Shown here piece by piece: positions 33,678 to 42,193 of a DNA stretch of 55,862 nucleotides; position 1 is the first letter of the stretch, and every line of letters begins with the position of its first letter. The translations under genes and the position numbers were made by a program. Origin of the DNA: Sulfurovum sp. (lineage in GTDB: Bacteria > Campylobacterota > Campylobacteria > Campylobacterales > Sulfurovaceae); NCBI GenBank assembly GCA_026990595.1, contig JALXCZ010000028.1, positions 1 through 55,862 of the forward strand, given 5' to 3'. Below the pieces are notes generated by a model that saw only the letters and a program-made list of their open reading frames with translations, searched no databases and was not told the DNA's origin.

Positions 33678-34268
33678 ATGGTACATGTATTGATGGATCT
33701 ACCGTTTGATAAGAGCGCAATGGAACCCTATATTTCCAAAGAAACAATGGAATATCATCACGGCAAACACCATGCCGGATATGTCAAGAAACTCAATACC
33801 TTGATAAAAAATACAACCTATGAAAAGATGTCTCTTGAAGAAATCATCATGACTGCAGACGGCGGAATATTTAACAACGCTGCTCAGGTTTATAATCATG
33901 ACTTTTACTTTAACGGTCTAAGAAGCAGCAAAAGTGCTCCTTCTACCGCACTGGCAACACTAATTGAACTGGATTTCAGTACGATGGAGACTTTAAAAAA
34001 AGCGTTCCTTGAAGCTGCTTCGGGTCTTTTTGGATCAGGGTGGACATGGCTAAGTATAAACACACAGGGCAACTTGGAAATAGAGACATTCTCCAATGCA
34101 GGAAACCCTTTACTTTCAGGGCATACTCCCCTACTCACCTGTGATGTCTGGGAACATGCCTATTACATAGATTACAGAAATGCAAGAGCTGAGTATCTTG
34201 AAAAATGGTGGGCGCTGATCAACTGGGATTTCGTCTCAGAAAATCTGGCTGCCTATACCAACAAATAA
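33678..34268 (+). CDS. sodB: Superoxide dismutase, Fe type
   Basis: SodB converts superoxide to oxygen and peroxide. The 196 residues have the metal ligands His in EYHHGKHH, His in YNHDFYF, and Asp and His in CDVWEHAYYIDY. The residue pattern GLFGSGWTW and the QVYNHDFYFNGL context fit the iron form. AAGGA precedes the ATG. The 3' end overlaps the convergent HAD phosphatase gene by 16 bases. Presence with a superoxide reductase elsewhere in the window indicates two independent superoxide defences. Confidence 0.93.
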   Translation: MVHVLMDLPFDKSAMEPYISKETMEYHHGKHHAGYVKKLNTLIKNTTYEKMSLEEIIMTADGGIFNNAAQVYNHDFYFNGLRSSKSAPSTALATLIELDFSTMETLKKAFLEAASGLFGSGWTWLSINTQGNLEIETFSNAGNPLLSGHTPLLTCDVWEHAYYIDYRNARAEYLEKWWALINWDFVSENLAAYTNK

Positions 34269-35011
34269 GAGTATAATGCTGTAATATCCCCGATCACTAT
34301 ATCCGGAGTAATACCCGTTTCCAGATCAGATGTCTGAAATTTGCCTGTTCTTACCAGTGCAGCTTTCAGCCCTGCATCCTGTGCACCTTGAATGTCAGAG
34401 ACGATATCATCCCCTATCATTAATACCTCTTCAGGCTTTAGTCCCATGGAAGCCACGGCAAGATGGAAAAAATCCCTGCTTGGCTTGCCTATGAGTTTTG
34501 CTTCTACACCTGCTGCAAATTCAAGTGCTGCAATGAATCCGCCTGCATCCATGGAGAGTGTACCATCAACCTCTTTAAAATACCTGTTCTTTGCAGCGGC
34601 AATAAGTGCTGCACCCTTTTGTAAGTGTTTGAAGGCTCCATTGAGTTTTGTATAGCTAAAATTGAGATGAGCATCCCCTATAACCACAAAATCGGGTTTC
34701 TCCGATTTGAGATCATTGAACCACGCATCTGCTTCATCTGTCAGAACTGTATAGACTGAACCCTTTTGAGAACTGATATACGCTTTTGTAGCATCCAAAG
34801 CTGTAAAAAGTTCTTCTGTCTTTACAGAAAAGCCCAGACGGTTTAACTTTTCGACCATTGCAAGGGGTGTCTTTCTGGTTGTATTGGTAAGAAAACGCAT
34901 CGGATACTTCTTTTGCAGTACCGATATAGCATTCTCTGCACCCGGAATGACCTTTTCCCCTACATACAGCACCCCACCAATATCGAATAATAATCCTTTA
35001 ATATTTTTCAT
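34253..35011 (-). CDS. HAD hydrolase, subfamily IIA (LHPP/NagD-like)
   Basis: The 252-residue phosphatase has motif I as LLFDIGGVLYVG with Asp10. The second Asp of DxD is replaced by Gly, as Ser replaces it in LHPP-type relatives (DISGVL). Motif II is FLTNTTRKTP and motif III is VLMIGDDIVSDIQGAQDAG near residues 193-211. A C2 cap domain occupies about residues 80-170. LHPP and HDHD2 relatives act on phosphohistidine or pyrophosphate-type substrates, but the substrate here is unknown. It converges with sodB. Confidence 0.8.
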   Translation of the reverse strand: MKNIKGLLFDIGGVLYVGEKVIPGAENAISVLQKKYPMRFLTNTTRKTPLAMVEKLNRLGFSVKTEELFTALDATKAYISSQKGSVYTVLTDEADAWFNDLKSEKPDFVVIGDAHLNFSYTKLNGAFKHLQKGAALIAAAKNRYFKEVDGTLSMDAGGFIAALEFAAGVEAKLIGKPSRDFFHLAVASMGLKPEEVLMIGDDIVSDIQGAQDAGLKAALVRTGKFQTSDLETGITPDIVIGDITALYSYLLV

Positions 35012-35102
35012 GCAGAATCCTTTTTATGGTTTCATACCTCATTATACTATGAATTGAATAATGTAAAATAAGAGTCTTTTTATCTTATTTAAGAAAAAAA
35101 CC

Positions 35103-35131
35103 TTGACCACTTAATCTATTTGTGCTATAAA
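35103..35131 (+). promoter_or_regulatory. Promoter of the suf operon
   Basis: TTGACC (35103-35108) and TATAAA (35126-35131) are separated by 17 bases. Just after it, ATAAGTAT occurs twice in tandem (35130-35150), leading into an imperfect palindrome. This could be a site for an IscR-like Fe-S regulator, not encoded here. Confidence 0.75.
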
Positions 35132-35176
35132 TAAGTATAGATAAGTATAACTATCTCCCATGAAGGAGCAAATATA

Positions 35177-36610
35177 ATGGCAAATAAAGAACTAGACAAT
35201 GTCGTATCTGGCGACTACAAACTCGGCTTTGAAGTTGATATTGAGACTGAGACCGTACCACCGGGACTGGATGAGGATACCATTCGTTTTATTTCCAAGA
35301 AGAAAGAAGAACCCCAATGGATGACAGAACTTCGTCTCAAGGCATTTGCCAAATGGCAGACAATGGAAGAACCCCACTGGGCACATTTGGAGTATGAACC
35401 TATAGACTACCAATCCATCTCCTACTTCTCTGCACCCAAAACAGCACCTGAAAGTCTGGATGAGGTTGATCCCAAAATACTTGAAGCCTATAAAAAACTG
35501 GGCATCCCTCTGGATGAACAGAAACAGCTTCAGGGCATTGCCGTAGATGCAGTCTTTGATTCTGTTTCGGTCAAAACCACCTATTCTGAAGAGCTTAACA
35601 AACACGGCATTATCTTCTGTTCCATTTCCGAAGCTATACAGGATCACCCTGAACTCATTAAGAAATATATGTTCTCGGTTGTGCCCATGAGTGACAACTA
35701 TTTTGCAGCACTCAATTCCGCAGTCTTTACAGATGGTACCTTTGTTTACATCCCCAGGGGGGTACGCTGTCCCATGGAACTGAGTACTTACTTCAGGATC
35801 AATGCACTCAATACAGGGCAGTTCGAACGTACACTCATCGTAGCTGATGAAGGTGCTTACGTCTCATACAATGAAGGGTGTTCTGCTCCCACACGTGATG
35901 AGCACCAGCTTCATGCTGCCGTGGTCGAGCTCATTACCATGAAAGATGCAGAGATCAAATACTCTACGATACAGAACTGGTATCCCGGAGATGAGACGGG
36001 CAAGGGGGGGATCTACAACTTTGTTACCAAAAGAGGTCTCTGCAAGGGAGACAACTCCAAGATATCATGGACACAGGTGGAGACAGGTTCTGCCATTACA
36101 TGGAAATACCCAAGCTGCATCCTCAAGGGAGACAACTCAGTTGGAGAATTCTACTCTGTAGCGGTTACCACTCTGGCACAACAGGCAGATACCGGTACCA
36201 AAATGATACATTTGGGCAAGAACACTACTTCTACCATCATTTCCAAAGGGATCTCTGCCATGAAAGGGCAGAACACATATAGAGGCTTGGTCAAAGTAGG
36301 TGCCCAGGCCGATGGTGCACGGAACTACTCCGAGTGTGACTCACTGCTCATTGGCGATCAGTGCGGTGCCCATACTTTCCCCTACCTGGAATCCAAAGAT
36401 ACCCAGGGGCAGATAGAGCATGAGGCAACCACTTCAAAGATCAGTGATGAGCAGCTTTTCTACCTGCGCCAACGTGGGATCAGAGAAGAAGATGCGGTCT
36501 CTATGATCGTACATGGTTTCTGTAAAGAGGTCTTCAGCCAACTCCCTATGGAGTATGCGGTGGAAGCAAAGGCATTATTAGAATTAACATTGGAAGGAAG
36601 CGTAGGATGA
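35177..36610 (+). CDS. sufB: Fe-S cluster scaffold SufB
   Basis: SufB with SufC and SufD builds iron-sulfur clusters under oxidative or iron stress. The 477 residues contain the SufB core with [20 protein letters not shown], the conserved [20 protein letters not shown] segment with its cluster-related cysteine, and the C-terminal [20 protein letters not shown] precedes the ATG at the end of the promoter region. It overlaps sufC by 4 bases (ATGA), the start of a tightly coupled operon. Confidence 0.96.
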   Translation: MANKELDNVVSGDYKLGFEVDIETETVPPGLDEDTIRFISKKKEEPQWMTELRLKAFAKWQTMEEPHWAHLEYEPIDYQSISYFSAPKTAPESLDEVDPKILEAYKKLGIPLDEQKQLQGIAVDAVFDSVSVKTTYSEELNKHGIIFCSISEAIQDHPELIKKYMFSVVPMSDNYFAALNSAVFTDGTFVYIPRGVRCPMELSTYFRINALNTGQFERTLIVADEGAYVSYNEGCSAPTRDEHQLHAAVVELITMKDAEIKYSTIQNWYPGDETGKGGIYNFVTKRGLCKGDNSKISWTQVETGSAITWKYPSCILKGDNSVGEFYSVAVTTLAQQADTGTKMIHLGKNTTSTIISKGISAMKGQNTYRGLVKVGAQADGARNYSECDSLLIGDQCGAHTFPYLESKDTQGQIEHEATTSKISDEQLFYLRQRGIREEDAVSMIVHGFCKEVFSQLPMEYAVEAKALLELTLEGSVG

Positions 36611-37362
36611 GTAAAGTGTTACAGATCAAAGATCTACATGCAAAAATTGGGAATAAAGAAATATTAAAGGGGTTGAGTCTTGACCTTGAAGCAGGAAAAG
36701 TACATGCGATCATGGGACCCAACGGTGCGGGAAAATCCACACTCTCAAAAGCTATTGTAGGACATTATGATGTAGAAGTGACTGAGGGGGACATCCTCTA
36801 TAAAGGCAAAAGCATTAAAGAGATGGAGCCTGAAGAGCGGGCACTTGAAGGGATATTCCTCAGTTTTCAGAATCCTGTGGAGATACCGGGTGTCAACAAT
36901 GCCTACTTCCTCAGAACCGCACTCAATGCAAAACGCAAACATGAGGGTAAAGAGGAACTCAATGCGGCGGAATTCCTCAGAGCCATGAAACAGCACCTTC
37001 AGGAACTTGGTATGAAGTCCGATATGATAAGCCGCTCACTCAATGAAGGCTTCTCCGGCGGAGAGAAAAAACGTAACGAGATCCTGCAGATGCTCATACT
37101 CGAACCGGACGTCATCATACTAGATGAGATCGATTCGGGCTTGGATATCGATGCACTCAGAGCGGTCTCTGAAGGTATCAACAAAATGAAGAATGGCAAA
37201 CGTACTTTTCTTGTCATTACCCACTACTCCCGCATTTTGGATTATATCGAGCCTGACTATATCCATGTACTCAAAGAGGGACGTATCATTAAAACTGCAG
37301 GCGCTGAACTGGTTGCCAAACTTGAAGAAGAAGGATATGACGCTATAGAGGAAGCGCAATGA
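36607..37362 (+). CDS. sufC: Fe-S assembly ATPase SufC
   Basis: SufC is the ABC-type ATPase of the SufBCD complex; it is cytosolic despite its ABC fold. The 251 residues have Walker [10 protein letters not shown] (about 37-45), the signature region [14 protein letters not shown] (about 145-158) and Walker [15 protein letters not shown] (about 166-179). The switch histidine is in [10 protein letters not shown]. It overlaps sufB and sufD by 4 bases each. Confidence 0.96.
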   Translation: MSKVLQIKDLHAKIGNKEILKGLSLDLEAGKVHAIMGPNGAGKSTLSKAIVGHYDVEVTEGDILYKGKSIKEMEPEERALEGIFLSFQNPVEIPGVNNAYFLRTALNAKRKHEGKEELNAAEFLRAMKQHLQELGMKSDMISRSLNEGFSGGEKKRNEILQMLILEPDVIILDEIDSGLDIDALRAVSEGINKMKNGKRTFLVITHYSRILDYIEPDYIHVLKEGRIIKTAGAELVAKLEEEGYDAIEEAQ

Positions 37363-38549
37363 AGCCAAACAGATTAAAAGGCAAAAGCACACAGGAGCTT
37401 GCAGCACTTTTACATGTCAAAGGAAGAGACCAGCTGCTTGAGAAGTTCGTCTCACTGGGTCTACCTGACAAAAAGAGTGAGGAGTACCGCTATTTTGACA
37501 TAGAAAAACTTCTGGATGCAGACTATAGAACACTCGACTACATCCCAAAATCTCTACAAGAAGGGAAGAAAATAGAGATCGTCGACGGTGTGGTCACTAC
37601 TGCTCCCAAAGGACTGCGTATCTACTATGAACAGTGTGATGCGATGGATATGGATCATTTTGACCCACTCTATTATCTGGGTCACATCCTCAATCCCAAT
37701 GTCATCAAAATAGAGATAGACGGAGATGCAGAGTTGGAGCTTGTACACCGTTTTACACAAAGCAATGCCCTTATTGCCTACCGTATCGTACTGTTGAACC
37801 AAAGTAACCGGCATGCCACACTCTATGAACGTTTTGAAGAGGATAATATAGCCGATACTCTGGTACTCTACGGGTATGATATGCATATTGCACAGGATTC
37901 AACGCTCAGAGTCGTGAAAACCCAACATATGCAAAAGCAGCGGTATGCCATGGTCGCTTCCCACAGGATCAATGTCTCCCAACGTGCCAATGCACTGCTT
38001 AAAAGCTTTGATCTTGGAGGTGACCTCGGTCTTCAGATGCTCAAGGTCAACTTGGAGAGCTATGCCCATGTGGAAGCTGGACATCTGCTCTATCTGAATC
38101 ATGCATCAAGACGTGGTACGGTCTCCAAGATCATACATCAAGGAGAGCACTCTACCTCGCAGCAAGAGGCAAAAAATATTCTCGACGGCAATGCCAGAGG
38201 GATCTTCGATGCACTGATCAAGGTGGAACACTCTGCCAAGTACACCAAAGCACATCAGAACTCCAAAGCGATCCTCCTTCATGAAGATGCCTATATGGTG
38301 TCAAAACCCCAACTGGAGATCTACATCGATGAGCTGGAAGCAAGTCACGGTTCAACCACAGGACAGCTTGATGAAAAACAGCTCTTCTACCTTCGCTCCC
38401 GTGGCATCAGTTATGTAGAAGCCAGAAAGATGCTTGTCATCGCCTTTGCCAATACCCTCATAGAGACAGTGAAAGACAGCCGGCATCAGGAGCAGATAAG
38501 CGCGTTATTTGAAGAAGCATTTTACAGTGCACATAAGGAATTGTCATGA
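37359..38549 (+). CDS. sufD: Fe-S assembly protein SufD
   Basis: SufD partners SufB in the scaffold and is linked to iron entry. The 396 residues show the C-terminal SufD/SufB fold with HQNSKAILLHEDAYMVSKPQ, LEIYIDELEASHGSTTGQLD and LFYLRSRGISYVEARKML. The conserved histidine sits in ASHGSTTG. The N-terminal part is divergent, as usual. It overlaps sufC upstream and sufE downstream by 4 bases each. Confidence 0.93.
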   Translation: MKPNRLKGKSTQELAALLHVKGRDQLLEKFVSLGLPDKKSEEYRYFDIEKLLDADYRTLDYIPKSLQEGKKIEIVDGVVTTAPKGLRIYYEQCDAMDMDHFDPLYYLGHILNPNVIKIEIDGDAELELVHRFTQSNALIAYRIVLLNQSNRHATLYERFEEDNIADTLVLYGYDMHIAQDSTLRVVKTQHMQKQRYAMVASHRINVSQRANALLKSFDLGGDLGLQMLKVNLESYAHVEAGHLLYLNHASRRGTVSKIIHQGEHSTSQQEAKNILDGNARGIFDALIKVEHSAKYTKAHQNSKAILLHEDAYMVSKPQLEIYIDELEASHGSTTGQLDEKQLFYLRSRGISYVEARKMLVIAFANTLIETVKDSRHQEQISALFEEAFYSAHKELS

Positions 38550-38977
38550 ATATGGAAGAAACCGTAGCACACTATAAAGAAGATTTTGATCTCTTCCCTG
38601 ATGCCAATGACAAAATAGAATACATCTTTGATCTGGGCAAAAAACATACCACCCTTGACGAAGCGGAAAAAAACGATGAGACCTTTGTAGAAGGGTGCGC
38701 CTCTGCTGCGTGGCTTACAGGCGAATGTAAAGATGGAAAGCTCATCTTGCGGGGTGAAGGGACTTCTGAAATGGCAAAAGGCATGCTAACGCTGCTGCTC
38801 GATATCTTCAGTAACCGTACCCCTGATGAAATACTGGCTTTCGATCCTGCCAAACTACATGAAATGGGAGTAGTGGAACTTCTTTCCCCTGTACGGCAAC
38901 AGAGTCTGGAGGCTTTTTTGAAAAAAGTCTATACCTATGCACAAAAGTGCAGTGAAGAATTAAAAATTAAAAATTAA
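38546..38977 (+). CDS. sufE: Sulfur acceptor SufE
   Basis: SufE takes persulfide from a cysteine desulfurase and passes it to SufB. The 143 residues carry the active cysteine Cys51 in FVEGCASAAWL, at the same position as in E. coli SufE. No sufS is in the operon, so a desulfurase encoded elsewhere (SufS or NifS type) must supply sulfur. It overlaps sufD by 4 bases and is followed by the DUF59 gene after 12 bases. Confidence 0.93.
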   Translation: MNMEETVAHYKEDFDLFPDANDKIEYIFDLGKKHTTLDEAEKNDETFVEGCASAAWLTGECKDGKLILRGEGTSEMAKGMLTLLLDIFSNRTPDEILAFDPAKLHEMGVVELLSPVRQQSLEAFLKKVYTYAQKCSEELKIKN

Positions 38978-38989
38978 AAAGAGAGCAAG

Positions 38990-39472
38990 ATGGATATTAA
39001 CAATATTAAAGAGACGGATATTCCTACCACTGCAGAAGAGCTGAAAGCCTATGAAGAGAAATTCGGTAGTAGTACACAAATAGTAGGCGGTGTAGACAGC
39101 CGTTTCGATGTGACAGAAGAGAAATGCTTCAAACCTGAGAATGCCCAAGCCGATGAGGCGATGAAAGAGAAGGTCATAGAACAGCTTAAAAGCATTTACG
39201 ATCCTGAACTTCCTGTAGATATTTACAATCTTGGACTCATCTATGAAGTAGACTGCTGGAAGAATCCTGTTACCAAGCTAAGTGACTGCAAGGTGACCAT
39301 GACCCTTACCTCTGCAACCTGCTCAATGTCTGAAGTCATCGTTGATCTGGTCAGATCCATCCCTTCGCGCATGGATGGTCTGGAAGCTTTGGATGTGGAG
39401 CTGGTATTCGACCCTCCGTGGAGTCAGGAAAAAATGAGCGATGAAGCCAAACTTGCGATGGGATTGCTTTAG
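38990..39472 (+). CDS. SufT-like DUF59/MIP18 protein
   Basis: DUF59 proteins help mature Fe-S proteins. The 160 residues have YDPELPVDIYNLGLIYEV (about 70-87), TMTLTSATCSMSEVIVDL with Cys111, and the C-terminal FDPPWSQEKMSDEAKLAMG. The first 55 residues are an extra acidic N-terminal segment. It is the last gene of the suf operon and lies 12 bases after sufE, with GAGAGCAAG ahead of the ATG. The name SufT is the most likely; a general DUF59 carrier is the alternative. Confidence 0.85.
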   Translation: MDINNIKETDIPTTAEELKAYEEKFGSSTQIVGGVDSRFDVTEEKCFKPENAQADEAMKEKVIEQLKSIYDPELPVDIYNLGLIYEVDCWKNPVTKLSDCKVTMTLTSATCSMSEVIVDLVRSIPSRMDGLEALDVELVFDPPWSQEKMSDEAKLAMGLL

Positions 39473-39488
39473 TAATTAGAATTGGTGT

Positions 39489-40601
39489 TTAAAAATCGTA
39501 TTGTGCTCTTAGTTGGAAGACATTTGCATCTTTTGATTTTCCTGTCAATTCATCAGCATACGTATACTCAGCCATCAGACGTAAATTGGATTTCAAATAC
39601 CAGTTTACGTCCAATGATAGGTCACGCTCCTTTCCGCCATTTTCATCTTTGTCACTTAGGTCAAGCTGTGTCACACGTAATGCTACTTCAACTGCGCCAT
39701 ATCCACCTTTATCAACAGGCTTAAGTGGCTTTACACGGGAAAATACGGCGGATTTTGCTTTGTATTTTCGGGACTCTCCGGTAAGAAACCAGCTCGCCTG
39801 TGCATACCATCCGCTAAAATTATAGGTAACGAATTGTTTTGCTATAGCATATGCAACATACTCTCCCTGAAAAGAAAATGCACCAGAAACAAGAGCGCTC
39901 TCCAAGCCTATACGCTTTGTATGGTCAACCTTTTTTACCTTTGTCTTGATGAAGGAGCCTTTATACAAACTCGACCCAATATCTGATGAGAGTTTTACCG
40001 AGTCCTTGTCGTGGGTTGTATAGGAGGCAGATAATCCCACATGATATATCTGATCTTTGGAAACAATCTTTGTATATGTTACCCGTCCGACCAGAGAGTT
40101 CTCTCCTTGTTTATGGTCTATTGCTTCATCAAGAGATTTGCCAAATCCTCCCAATGCATAGGTCACTACATTATTATCACTCTTTTGATACCCCTTGATT
40201 AGAAGACCTATCTTTCGAGAATTATAGAAGTCTGCTAAAGCACGTTCCATAAAGGTATTGTATTTTGAGCTTGTAAGTGCTTCCAATCCAAAAGGTTCTT
40301 TAATATTTCCAGCATAGATCATCCAGCCGGGAAATCCTGTATATTTGAGATACACATCTTTCCAGTCATTTTTGCCGGTAAAGCTATACTCCAACTCATA
40401 AGATAAATACTTTGTTATATCGCCTTTCAGGTAGACACGTGCTCGACGAATTTTACTATCATGATAGCTATGCCCACTATCATCTATCCATGCCGTATCA
40501 GCCACGATCTGTCCACCAGCTTCAATCTTACTTTCTCCTCTCTCAAACGTGGCAGCATGAGCATAAAGTATAAAAGAACATAAGATGATTACTATTTTCA
40601 C
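39489..40601 (-). CDS. Phosphate-selective porin-like protein (Porin_O/P family)
   Basis: The 370-residue outer-membrane protein has a signal peptide ending at AHA, then beta-strand-rich sequence with alternating hydrophobics. The family features are RRARVYLKGDITKYLSYELE near residue 53 and a C-terminal aromatic (LRAQYDF), the outer-membrane insertion signal. Homologues include OprP/OprO, but anion selectivity cannot be read from sequence. The start is a GTG with GGAG upstream; its GTGA overlaps the stop of the PycTM fusion gene by 4 bases, so the two are co-translated. Confidence 0.85.
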   Translation of the reverse strand: MKIVIILCSFILYAHAATFERGESKIEAGGQIVADTAWIDDSGHSYHDSKIRRARVYLKGDITKYLSYELEYSFTGKNDWKDVYLKYTGFPGWMIYAGNIKEPFGLEALTSSKYNTFMERALADFYNSRKIGLLIKGYQKSDNNVVTYALGGFGKSLDEAIDHKQGENSLVGRVTYTKIVSKDQIYHVGLSASYTTHDKDSVKLSSDIGSSLYKGSFIKTKVKKVDHTKRIGLESALVSGAFSFQGEYVAYAIAKQFVTYNFSGWYAQASWFLTGESRKYKAKSAVFSRVKPLKPVDKGGYGAVEVALRVTQLDLSDKDENGGKERDLSLDVNWYLKSNLRLMAEYTYADELTGKSKDANVFQLRAQYDF

Positions 40602-42076
40602 TTTTTCTCCTTCATTGATGACGTGTTTGTATCAATTATACTGTAATTGGCTCCGTGTGTGGAAATACTTCCGTCATCATCGACGACCAAAATGCGACCG
40701 TCAGGAAGTGTCGCAAGACCCTCGGCATACCCAAGATTAGAGATATCCTTGATCTTTTTCACTTGATTTTTGTCCTTATTCCAAAACCATAGACTAAAAC
40801 TCTCATTCTTTCGGCTGCCGACGCTTCCTCCAGAGATCCAATACCCTTGTTTCTTTTCATCCCAGCTCATGCCGCGAATCCCGTGTCCTTGCAGATCCAA
40901 TAAAATGGGACCTTTCAAGTGAGGTTTTTCATGCTTATCAAAGACACCATTGGGGTTTGTAAGAGTCACGACAGGCGCTTTTCCGTCAATCAGAGGACTT
41001 CTAAACCCGATCAATAGTGTTTTGCTTTTTTTATCCCAAGTAAGTGCTTCAATATTTATCTGTTTCTTTCGTGAACCATACTTTAAATCAGCAAGTGCCT
41101 GCTTGAATTTCGGGTGCAATAACGAAAGTTTATCAAGAAGACCATGATAGAGTTTCAGAGTGTCTATTTTGCCGTTATGATAGTCAAAACGCACAATCTG
41201 TTCACGCGCTTTTTTACGTTTACGTGATTTGTTGGTACTGTGTGATGTGATCGCATAGATTCTGTCATGACCATCGTTCGTCACACCCTCAACATCCCGT
41301 ACCTTTTTCTTAAGTATCTTTTTGATTTTTTTATCCATAACAGGTGTGCCAAGCTCACTCACAGTATTATCATTGTTTGCTTTTACCAGATGCATGGTAT
41401 TTAAACTTTCATCTTCCATAAGCAAGACTTTACCATCCGTTAGCAAAGTAGCTCCCGATGGTTCAAATATCTTTTCAAACTGCTTAGGCGGTGCAAGTTC
41501 CTTTTCCATTTTAACCATAGAAAATACAACAAACACCGTACTGATCAGCAACCCCAATGCAAATGCCGCATACGCACGCCTAAGCCACTTATATTTTATG
41601 GCGATTTCAACACCCAAAATATAAAAATGTTTAATGAGATGTTCATAGATGTCTTCTTTATTTTTGAGGACTCCTTTAACATTTTGGACATATTCGTTTG
41701 GATCCATATTTGCCATATCTTGATAGTATAAAATACTATTGAACTCCTCAAGAGACCCTTTCTTTATCAACTGTTTTTTATATCTAGGGTGAATAGCCAT
41801 CGCAGCCAGTGCTATGGAGATCAAAGCGGTGATGATGATTGAAATAAAAGGATATATCATATCAGGATTGCTTAGATACACACCCGAAGCTGTAACCATA
41901 ACGGTCAATATAAATCCGTTAACCGAGATCAAAATACTCGCTTTTGAATCTGCCAAAGAGGTGAGATCCAGATTTGAACGCAAGGCATTTCGAAAGAAGG
42001 TCTCCGTCGTACGGGATTCTTTTTCTTTTTTTTTGATGCTTTTGACGCTCCTTTGCGTATCCATACTTTGGGTCAA
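40598..42076 (-). CDS. PycTM-like membrane domain fused to a beta-propeller (DUF3616-like)
   Basis: This 492-residue fusion is unusual. The N-terminal about 200 residues resemble the PycTM domain of Pycsar anti-phage effectors: a charged start, NLDLTSLADSKASILISVN, two spans (about 48-68, 72-95), YYQDMANMDPNEYVQNV and a further span near 172-192. The C-terminal about 280 residues have propeller-like repeats as in DUF3616 or phytase-like proteins: VEGVTNDG, NIEALTWDKKSKTLLIGFRS, GHGIRGMSWDEKKQGYWISG and AEGLATLPDGRILVVDDDG. This part would lie in the periplasm. The start is a TTG with AGGAGG 5 bases upstream. It is translationally coupled to the porin gene, and no cyclase gene is nearby. Domain names are from pattern recall. 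Confidence 0.65.
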   Translation of the reverse strand: MTQSMDTQRSVKSIKKKEKESRTTETFFRNALRSNLDLTSLADSKASILISVNGFILTVMVTASGVYLSNPDMIYPFISIIITALISIALAAMAIHPRYKKQLIKKGSLEEFNSILYYQDMANMDPNEYVQNVKGVLKNKEDIYEHLIKHFYILGVEIAIKYKWLRRAYAAFALGLLISTVFVVFSMVKMEKELAPPKQFEKIFEPSGATLLTDGKVLLMEDESLNTMHLVKANNDNTVSELGTPVMDKKIKKILKKKVRDVEGVTNDGHDRIYAITSHSTNKSRKRKKAREQIVRFDYHNGKIDTLKLYHGLLDKLSLLHPKFKQALADLKYGSRKKQINIEALTWDKKSKTLLIGFRSPLIDGKAPVVTLTNPNGVFDKHEKPHLKGPILLDLQGHGIRGMSWDEKKQGYWISGGSVGSRKNESFSLWFWNKDKNQVKKIKDISNLGYAEGLATLPDGRILVVDDDGSISTHGANYSIIDTNTSSMKEKK

Positions 42077-42193
42077 AATTTCCTCCTTTTTCTAAATTTG
42101 AATTGCCATTCTATTACCTTTGTATTACCTTTGTATTAGTTACTGTTTGTTAAGAGTTAAGGGGAAATTCCCATCCCTCATAATTATCCGTTT

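Noticed and set aside
40598..42076. A working Pycsar defence operon
   Set aside because: There is no pyrimidine cyclase gene next to it; the neighbour is a porin.
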